The position numbers were made by a program, and so were the translations under genes. Below are positions 56,143-64,000 of a stretch of 64,000 bases of DNA, in pieces. Every line of letters begins with the position of its first letter. Position 1 is the stretch's first letter. This stretch comes from Hoeflea sp. (GTDB lineage: Bacteria; Pseudomonadota; Alphaproteobacteria; Rhizobiales; Rhizobiaceae). A model generated the notes under the pieces. The model was not told where the DNA came from and did not search any database. It saw only the letters and a program-made list of their open reading frames with translations. The DNA is taken from contig NZ_NVXQ01000006.1 of the NCBI RefSeq assembly GCF_002733955.1, positions 54,694 to 118,693 on the forward strand, in the 5' to 3' direction.

Positions 56143-57018
56143 TCAGCCGTGGTAGATCGGCGCACCCCAGGAAGCCCAGATGTAGATCGAGAAGAACAGG
56201 AACAGCCAGACCACGTCCACGAAGTGCCAGTACCAGGCAGCCGCTTCGAAGCCGAAATGCTGCTTGGGAGTGAAGTCGCCCTTCATCGCACGGACCAGGC
56301 AGACGATCAGGAAGATGGTGCCGACAAACACGTGGAAGCCGTGGAAGCCGGTGGCCATGTAGAAGGTCGCGCCGTAGATCGAGTCCTTGAAGGCGAACGG
56401 AGCATGGCCGTATTCGTAGACCTGGACGATCGAGAACAGGATGCCGAGCAGGATGGTCAGGATCAGGCCGTTGACCAGACCCTTGCGGTCACCATGCAGC
56501 AGCGCATGGTGCGCCCAGGTGATCGTGGTGCCCGACAGCAGCAGGATGATGGTGTTGTAGAGCGGCAGGTGCATCGGATCGAGAACCTCGATGCCCGCGG
56601 GCGGCCACTGGCCCCCGGTGAAGGCAGCGCGAGCGACCTGGTGCGCTTCATCGGGGAACAGGCTGGCGTCGAAGAAAGCCCAGAACCAGGCGACGAAGAA
56701 CATCACTTCGGAAGCGATGAACATGATCATGCCGTAGCGCAGGTGCAGCCCGACCACACGGGTGTGGTGCCCCTCATGGGCTTCCTTGATGGTCGCGCCC
56801 CACCAGCCGAACATGGTGTAGAGAACGATCGCGAGACCGACAAGGAACATCACCGGATTGGCAATCGGCAGGCCGAGCAGCGAATCCGCGCCCTTCAGCC
56901 CCTGCATCCAGCCAATGCCGCCGAGCGCCATAACGAGCGCCCCGATCGAACCTGTGAGCGGCCAAGGGCTCGGGTCGATGATGTGATAGTCATGGTGTTT
57001 TTGATGTGCGTCGGCCAT
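56143..57018 (-). CDS. ctaE: Cytochrome c oxidase subunit III
   Basis: A 291-residue subunit with seven membrane helices. Conserved parts include HDYHIIDPSPWPLTGS at the start, the FIASEVMFFVAWFWAFFDASL helix with its lipid-contact glutamate, LLLSGTTITWAHHALLHGDR, and the ending HFVDVVWLFLFFSIYIWAS. It stabilises the aa3-type oxidase. The gene follows ctaG after a 62-bp gap. Confidence 0.97.
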   Translation of the reverse strand: MADAHQKHHDYHIIDPSPWPLTGSIGALVMALGGIGWMQGLKGADSLLGLPIANPVMFLVGLAIVLYTMFGWWGATIKEAHEGHHTRVVGLHLRYGMIMFIASEVMFFVAWFWAFFDASLFPDEAHQVARAAFTGGQWPPAGIEVLDPMHLPLYNTIILLLSGTTITWAHHALLHGDRKGLVNGLILTILLGILFSIVQVYEYGHAPFAFKDSIYGATFYMATGFHGFHVFVGTIFLIVCLVRAMKGDFTPKQHFGFEAAAWYWHFVDVVWLFLFFSIYIWASWGAPIYHG

Positions 57019-57080
57019 ATCAGCTTTCCCCGATGGTCATCATTCCCGCCCCGAACCACCCGTCCGGTGCAGTGTTGGTC

Positions 57081-57689
57081 TTACAAGGTATTCCTGTCTT
57101 GCACCGGCTCTTCCACCGCTGCAACGGGTTTTTCCGATGCATGGGGGAAGAAGGTATAAGACAGCGTGATTGTTGTTACGTCTTTGGCGTCCAGATCGTC
57201 AACGATCGCCGGATCGACGAAGAAGACGACCGGCATGTCGAGTGTCTCGCCCGGTTTCAGCTCGGTTTCGGTGAAACAGAAACACTGGATCTTGTTGAAA
57301 TAGGCGCCCGCCGACATCGGCGTGACATTGAAGGTCGCCTGCCCAAATGTTGACTGGTCCGACGTGTTCTCGGCGGTGTAGCCAATCTGGATGGTCTCGC
57401 CGATGCGGAGTTCGACCTCACGCTCGACCGGCTTGAAGTCCCACGGCAGGCCGCCGGCCACATTGGCGTCGAAGCGCACCTTGATCTTGCGGTCGAGAAC
57501 CGTCTCGGACATCTGTTCGACACGCTGCGTGGTGCCGCCGTAGCCCGTCACCTGGCAAAACAGCTGGTACAGCGGAACCGCGGCATAGCTGACACCGATC
57601 ATCGAGGCGACGAAAGCCGAACACGCGACGACGATGCGCATGTTTGCGCTGCTCTTTGCCTTGCCTTCGCCGGTCTGATTTGCGCTCAA
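57081..57689 (-). CDS. ctaG: Cytochrome c oxidase assembly protein CtaG (Cox11 type)
   Basis: A 202-residue membrane-anchored copper chaperone that builds the CuB site of subunit I. It has one N-terminal helix (about residues 18-42), [19 protein letters not shown], and the copper-binding [11 protein letters not shown] motif with the paired cysteines. The start is TTG at 57689, with AGGAGG 5 bp upstream; no ATG is better placed. It starts 10 bp after the coxF stop. Confidence 0.95.
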   Translation of the reverse strand: MSANQTGEGKAKSSANMRIVVACSAFVASMIGVSYAAVPLYQLFCQVTGYGGTTQRVEQMSETVLDRKIKVRFDANVAGGLPWDFKPVEREVELRIGETIQIGYTAENTSDQSTFGQATFNVTPMSAGAYFNKIQCFCFTETELKPGETLDMPVVFFVDPAIVDDLDAKDVTTITLSYTFFPHASEKPVAAVEEPVQDRNTL

Positions 57690-57699
57690 CGCATCCTCC

Positions 57700-57849
57700 T
57701 CACATCACCCGGTCGAATATGCCGGGGCCGATCTTGATGATGGTCACGACATAAAACATCACAGCGAGGACGGCCAGAACGATGCCCAGCGCAACATTGC
57801 GCGAGCGTCTGGCCTTCTTCTGCTTTTCGGTCAGGTCGGTCTGGTTCAT
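57700..57849 (-). CDS. Small CoxF-type membrane protein of the oxidase operon
   Basis: A 49-residue protein with a basic N-terminus ([17 protein letters not shown]), one membrane helix (about residues 19-38) and the ending [10 protein letters not shown]. This short gene sits between ctaB and ctaG in most alphaproteobacterial oxidase operons, where it is called coxF. The start is 2 bp after the ctaB stop. Its role is unknown but its place and sequence support it as a real gene. Confidence 0.85.
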   Translation of the reverse strand: MNQTDLTEKQKKARRSRNVALGIVLAVLAVMFYVVTIIKIGPGIFDRVM

Positions 57850-57851
57850 GA

Positions 57852-58799
57852 CTACACCGCCATGCCGGTAAACTTGGTCACCAGGGCACCCACCATTAGC
57901 GCGGTGAAGATGCAGAACAGGTAAACCAGCGAATAGGCGAACATCTTCTTGGCCGGAACCATCTTGCTGTCGCCATCCGGCATGCGCCAGACCTGCACGG
58001 CGTACCAGACGAAGACGGCGCCGAGAATGGCTGCAAAGACACCGTAGACCATGCCGGCAAAACCCATCACCGTGGGCACGACGCCGCAGAGTGCCGTCAG
58101 CACGGCGTAAAGGACGATCTGGTGCTTGGTGGTGCGTTCACCGGCGACATTGGGCAGCATCGGAATGCCGGCGCGGCCGTAATCCTCCGACTTGAACAGC
58201 GCCAGCGCCCAGAAATGCGCCGGCGTCCAGAGGAAGATGATGGCGAACAACACGATGCTCTCGAGCGAGATCGAGTTGGTGACGCAAGCCCAGCCGATGA
58301 TCGGCGGAAACGCGCCTGCAGCACCGCCGATAACGATGTTTTGCGGCGTCGAACGCTTGAGCCACATCGTGTAGACGACGGCGTAGAAGAAAATCGTGAA
58401 GGCAAGCAGGCCGGCCGAGAGCCAGTTGACCAGAAGGCCAAGGGTCGCGACCGAGAAGACCGACAGGAACATGCCGAATGCCAGCGTGGTGTCGGCGGAA
58501 ATGCGACCGGCCGGGATCGGGCGCTTGGCGGTGCGGCCCATCAGAATGTCGATATCGGCGTCGTACCACATGTTGAGCGCGCCGGAGGCGCCGGCACCCA
58601 CGGCGATCGACAGGATCGCGATGAAGCCCAGAACAGGGTGGATTTCGCCAGGCGCCATCAGCAGGCCGACGAGCGCAGTGAAGACAACGAGGGACATGAC
58701 GCGCGGCTTGAGCAGCGCGAAGAAATCACCCGCATCGCCTTCCAGAACATCCACGGAAGCAGGTGCGGCCAGAGCATCATGTTCGTCGGTCATTGCCAT
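57852..58799 (-). CDS. ctaB: Haem o synthase (protohaem farnesyltransferase)
   Basis: A 315-residue membrane enzyme of the UbiA family that adds a farnesyl chain to haem b on the way to haem a. The two aspartate-rich sites are [21 protein letters not shown] and the later [12 protein letters not shown] loop. About nine helices span the protein. The ATG at 58799 (MAMTDEHD) is the best guess; an ATG six codons upstream is possible. It follows ctaD after a gap that holds a hairpin. Confidence 0.94.
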   Translation of the reverse strand: MAMTDEHDALAAPASVDVLEGDAGDFFALLKPRVMSLVVFTALVGLLMAPGEIHPVLGFIAILSIAVGAGASGALNMWYDADIDILMGRTAKRPIPAGRISADTTLAFGMFLSVFSVATLGLLVNWLSAGLLAFTIFFYAVVYTMWLKRSTPQNIVIGGAAGAFPPIIGWACVTNSISLESIVLFAIIFLWTPAHFWALALFKSEDYGRAGIPMLPNVAGERTTKHQIVLYAVLTALCGVVPTVMGFAGMVYGVFAAILGAVFVWYAVQVWRMPDGDSKMVPAKKMFAYSLVYLFCIFTALMVGALVTKFTGMAV

Positions 58800-58878
58800 G
58801 GGCAATTTGCCTTTCATACATTTTGCCGGTTCTGGGGGGCCTGTCGTCTAGGTCCGCGTGCCATGTCCGGGCTTTATG

Positions 58879-58911
58879 TGCCAAACCGCCGGATGATCCG
58901 GCGGCCTGGCA
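58879..58911. terminator. Hairpin between ctaD and ctaB
   Basis: An outer TGCCA/TGGCA pair and an inner CCGCCGG/CCGGCGG stem, with a small internal loop and a 5-nt top loop. It lies within the 133 bp between two genes of one operon. Only a short T-stretch follows on the minus strand, so partial termination or RNA processing would lower ctaB relative to ctaD. Confidence 0.45.
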
Positions 58912-58932
58912 TTTTTGACTTGCTGCGCGCTG

Positions 58933-60606
<1,674 letters not shown>

Positions 60607-61482
60607 TTAATTCTGGTCGTTTGCGGCGACATCGACCGACTTCGCATCGGTTTCGATGGCGGCAACAAGGTTGCGATTGGCGGCTTCGACATCGTCGGCA
60701 GCCGCAGCCAGCCACGCATCGAACTGTTCCTGCGAAACGACGCGGACCGCAATCGGCATATAGGCGTGGTCCTTGCCGCAGAGCTCGGAACACTGGCCGT
60801 AATACATGCCTTCCGCTTCAGCCTTGAACCAGGTCTCGTTGAGACGACCGGGAACGGCATCCATCTTGACACCGAAGGCCGGCATGGCGAAGGCGTGAAG
60901 AACGTCGGCGGCGGTCACGAGCAGACGGACCGTCTTGCCGACGGGAACGACGAATTCGTTGTCGACAGCCAGCAGCCGCGGATAGGCAGCAACGTCTTCC
61001 TTGCCGGCATCGGCACGATCGGCTTCCTGCAGCATCAGCGAGTCGAAGGAGACTTCATTCTCGGTCTGGTACTCGTAGCCCCAGTACCACTGGTAGCCGG
61101 TGGCCTTGACCGTGTAATCGGCTTCCGGCGGCGAATACTGTGCCGTGAGCAGGTTGAAGGAGGGGATGGCGAGCGCGAGAAGGATGACCACCGGCCCAAG
61201 CGTCCAGATCACCTCAATGAGGGAATTGTGGCTGGTCTTGGACGGCGTCGGGTTGGCGCTGGCGCGGAATTTCACCATCACGTAGACCAGAAGGGCCAGC
61301 ACGAAGAGTGTAATCGGCACGATGAACCAGAGCGTGTAAGCTTCGAAGCTGCGGATCTGGTTCATGATTTCAGTGGCGGCGGGCTGGAAGCCCATTTGCC
61401 AATCAACTGGCTGCGCGGCCAAAGCGGGGCTCGCGCCCAGCGAAGCGAGTGCGGCAAGCCCTGCGGAAAGCTTGTTGGTCAC
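60607..61482 (-). CDS. ctaC: Cytochrome c oxidase subunit II
   Basis: A 291-residue membrane-anchored subunit that receives electrons from cytochrome c. A signal peptide ends ASPALA before AQPVDW, and two helices follow (about residues 45-65 and 90-110). The CuA site is complete: the histidine in AADVLHAFAMPAFG and the CSELCGKDHAYM motif with both cysteines, the second histidine and the methionine. The GTG at 61482 has GGGAG 7 bp upstream and is preferred to a longer open frame. Confidence 0.97.
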   Translation of the reverse strand: MTNKLSAGLAALASLGASPALAAQPVDWQMGFQPAATEIMNQIRSFEAYTLWFIVPITLFVLALLVYVMVKFRASANPTPSKTSHNSLIEVIWTLGPVVILLALAIPSFNLLTAQYSPPEADYTVKATGYQWYWGYEYQTENEVSFDSLMLQEADRADAGKEDVAAYPRLLAVDNEFVVPVGKTVRLLVTAADVLHAFAMPAFGVKMDAVPGRLNETWFKAEAEGMYYGQCSELCGKDHAYMPIAVRVVSQEQFDAWLAAAADDVEAANRNLVAAIETDAKSVDVAANDQN

Positions 61483-61861
61483 GTTGTGTCTCCCTCGAGT
61501 ATCGTACCGCCTGCGTGACCAGACGGAATCCCTCAATTTGATTGGCGCTTCAAACCACAGAATGACACCGCCCGCAACTGCCGTCACCTGCTGATGATGC
61601 GGCATTTTTGCGCGGGCGGCCCGGCGCGACGGGTTTGAGCCATCAAAATTGTCTGTATTGCCGGTTTAGCGGACAAATCGACGCCGAATGCCCTGTTTGA
61701 TTTCGGTGTTTATGCATTTGCTGGTTCACAATGGGTAAGCGGAGTTGGCTCAAAGCCGCATTTTTGCCGCACAAAACAGCTGAGAGTGCCGGTGAAGGGT
61801 TCCATTTTGGCCCCGCCCATCTACAAATTGAGCGATGATTCGGCCGTTCCATGGAGTTGAA
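61483..61861. other. Intergenic region between divergent ctaC and ialB-like genes
   Basis: This stretch of 379 bp holds no gene I can support. It should carry the promoter of the whole oxidase operon on the minus strand. I see no strong hairpin and no clear anaerobox here. Confidence 0.5.
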
Positions 61862-62392
61862 ATGGCATTTGCACCAAAATTGAACCGTTGTGTTGGCGCC
61901 GTTCTGGCCGGCCTGATGCTTGCCAGCCCGCTGACGCTTGCCACCCAGGCGACGGCGCAGCAGGCGGGGAAAGTCAAATCCTCACACGGATCGTGGTCGA
62001 TTGTCTGCGACACACCGGCCGGTGCGCCTTCCGAACAATGCGCCCTGATGCAGAACGTGATCGCCGATGACCGTCCCGAGGTCGGGCTGTCGGTGGTGGT
62101 GCTCAAGACCGCCGACCAGCAGGCGCGGATCCTCAGAGTGCTGGCGCCGCTCGGCGTGCTGCTGCCTTCAGGACTTGGGCTCAATGTCGACGGCAAGGAT
62201 ATCGGCCGGGCCTATTTCGTGCGCTGCTTCTCGGACGGATGCTACGCCGAGGTGATCCTCGACGAAACACTGCTGACCACCCTGCGCGGCGGCACCACGG
62301 CCACCTTCATCGTGTTCCAGACGCCTGAAGAAGGCATCGGCATCCCGGTCGATCTGGCCGGATTTACCGAAGGCTACGCGGCACTGCCGTAA
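61862..62392 (+). CDS. Invasion-associated locus B (IalB) family protein
   Basis: A 176-residue exported protein. The signal peptide runs to about ATAQA before GKVKSSHGSW. The mature domain has the IalB pattern: GSWSIVCDTPAGAPSEQCALMQ with two cysteines near the start, and YFVRCFSDGCYAEVILDE with two later. IalB was first described in Bartonella, where it aids entry into red cells; free-living relatives carry several copies of unknown role. The start has GGAG 5 bp upstream. Confidence 0.88.
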   Translation: MAFAPKLNRCVGAVLAGLMLASPLTLATQATAQQAGKVKSSHGSWSIVCDTPAGAPSEQCALMQNVIADDRPEVGLSVVVLKTADQQARILRVLAPLGVLLPSGLGLNVDGKDIGRAYFVRCFSDGCYAEVILDETLLTTLRGGTTATFIVFQTPEEGIGIPVDLAGFTEGYAALP

Positions 62393-62417
62393 GCCAGCTC
62401 CCCAAACAGGCGTTGGC

Positions 62418-62837
62418 TCAAGCAGGATAGCGTTCGGCCATGACCGCGAGCGAATGGGCCAGCATGCGCTCGAGCACGGCCATGTCGATGGCGTCGAGCT
62501 TCTTGAGATACAGACAGCTTTTGCCGGTCTTGTGCGGGCCGAGGCGATCAAGCTCATCCTCGAGGCCACCGAAGCCGGACATCAGATAGACCACCAGATC
62601 CCGGCTTCTCGACGCGAAGCCGCAGCGGAAGAATTCGCCCTGACGGCCCGACGCATATTTGTATTGATAGGTTCCATAGCCGAACATGGCCGGTCCCCAC
62701 ATGACCGGAGGTGAACCGGAAAGCCGGCGCAGCAGCGCGTCCAGTGTCTCCACGTCACGCCGGCGGGTTTCGTCCGCAATCTCCGCGATGACAGCGTCCG
62801 GATCGAGCGAGGTCGGCTGGGTCTTGTTCTCAGCCAT
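62418..62837 (-). CDS. DUF1801 domain protein
   Basis: A 139-residue cytosolic protein. The DUF1801 (YdhG-like) pattern is visible in RRDVETLDALLRRLSG, PPVMWGPAMFGYGTYQYKYASGR and FFRCGFASRSRDLVVYLM, followed by LGPHKTGKSCLYLKKLDAIDM. Its role is not known; the fold is related to iron-chaperone frataxin-like proteins. It overlaps the upstream small gene by 8 bp. Confidence 0.85.
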   Translation of the reverse strand: MAENKTQPTSLDPDAVIAEIADETRRRDVETLDALLRRLSGSPPVMWGPAMFGYGTYQYKYASGRQGEFFRCGFASRSRDLVVYLMSGFGGLEDELDRLGPHKTGKSCLYLKKLDAIDMAVLERMLAHSLAVMAERYPA

Positions 62838-63135
62838 TGTCGGGGTCCTTGGTCAGATAGAACCGCAGCGGCTTGTCCTTTGTGCGCGCAAGCTGTCCCT
62901 TGGCTTCCAGATCAAGCTGCACGCACTTGATCCACCAGCCGGATGTGGCTCCGCCGGGGAAAAGGCCCTCAGGCAGGAGCGGTTTCACGCCTTCCTTGAT
63001 GGTGGTGTAATCCACGGCCTCAGTCTGGCGGCTCAAGACCGCGACCATGGCATCGCGCATGGCGAGGTATTTCTCGGCATTGACGCGCGTCGTGCTGCCG
63101 GGCTGATTGACATTCTCGACCGTGATTTTGTCCAA
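62830..63135 (-). CDS. Small conserved protein of unknown function (DUF6958-like)
   Basis: A 101-residue protein. The TTG at 63135 is taken as the start because GGAGG lies 7 bp upstream and the product then begins MDKITVENVNQPG, the form I recall for this group; an ATG eight codons upstream is possible. A central AMRDAMVAVLSRQTEAVDYT and GGATSGWWIKCVQLDLEAKG look like a winged-helix domain. The gene overlaps the DUF1801 gene, so both are probably made together. Confidence 0.65.
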   Translation of the reverse strand: MDKITVENVNQPGSTTRVNAEKYLAMRDAMVAVLSRQTEAVDYTTIKEGVKPLLPEGLFPGGATSGWWIKCVQLDLEAKGQLARTKDKPLRFYLTKDPDNG

Positions 63136-63203
63136 TGCCCTGCCTCCCCCGTGTTTCAATCCAGGCCTGATTACCTATATACACGACCAACACCGATTGA
63201 AGA

Positions 63204-64000
<797 letters not shown>

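Overview
The window is about 64 kb of high-GC chromosomal DNA from an alphaproteobacterium, most likely of the order Hyphomicrobiales (Rhizobiales), in or near the Rhizobiaceae. The reasons are a CcrM-type GANTC methyltransferase, an FnrN-type oxygen regulator, BioY, an invasion-associated locus B protein, PpdK, and the gene order ctaC-ctaD-ctaB-coxF-ctaG-ctaE-DUF983-surf1-ispH-thrB-rnhA, which is characteristic of that group. Apart from the first 2.1 kb this is mostly core genome. I found no CRISPR array, no intact prophage and no clearly new multi-gene system.

Left edge (1-2250): a decayed IS21-family element (istA and istB both broken) ends in a recognisable terminal repeat. It sits directly inside a tyrosine-recombinase gene, of which only the last 54 codons remain. 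That integrase remnant ends 62 bp from the 3' end of a tRNA-Pro(CGG) gene, so this looks like the edge of an old tRNA-integrated element lying mostly to the left of the window.

2.3-22 kb: a two-gene RND efflux pump behind a perfect 16-bp palindrome, mog (molybdenum cofactor), a soluble double-PAS chemoreceptor, a GMC oxidoreductase, fnrN with an anaerobox, an ATPase/FtsX-permease/adaptor export operon, a copper-handling operon (DUF2946-like, PCuAC, Sco), a cupin, tRNA-Gln(TTG), bioY with a clear terminator, an MBL-fold hydrolase and a DUF1499 membrane protein.

22-42 kb: a small hypothetical gene, a split aconitase-X enzyme, a YeeE/YedE sulfur transporter behind an inverted repeat, ppdK, a DegT-type aminotransferase, a cytochrome c'-like protein, an alpha/beta hydrolase, smc with a DsbA-like lipoprotein and a DUF721 gene, mutY with a HAD hydrolase, an AI-2E family permease, a CsbD-like gene and ccrM.

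42-64 kb: a HAD phosphatase, a lipoprotein, the run thrC-M16 peptidase-GNAT-EAL protein, yqgE/algH, a DsbD-like periplasmic protein, a peroxiredoxin with a good terminator, rnhA-thrB-ispH, the aa3-type cytochrome c oxidase operon with its assembly factors, an IalB protein, a DUF1801 and a small conserved gene, and the start of tldD, which runs off the window. The terminal oxidase, Sco, PCuAC and FnrN genes together point to careful control of copper supply and oxygen-dependent respiration.
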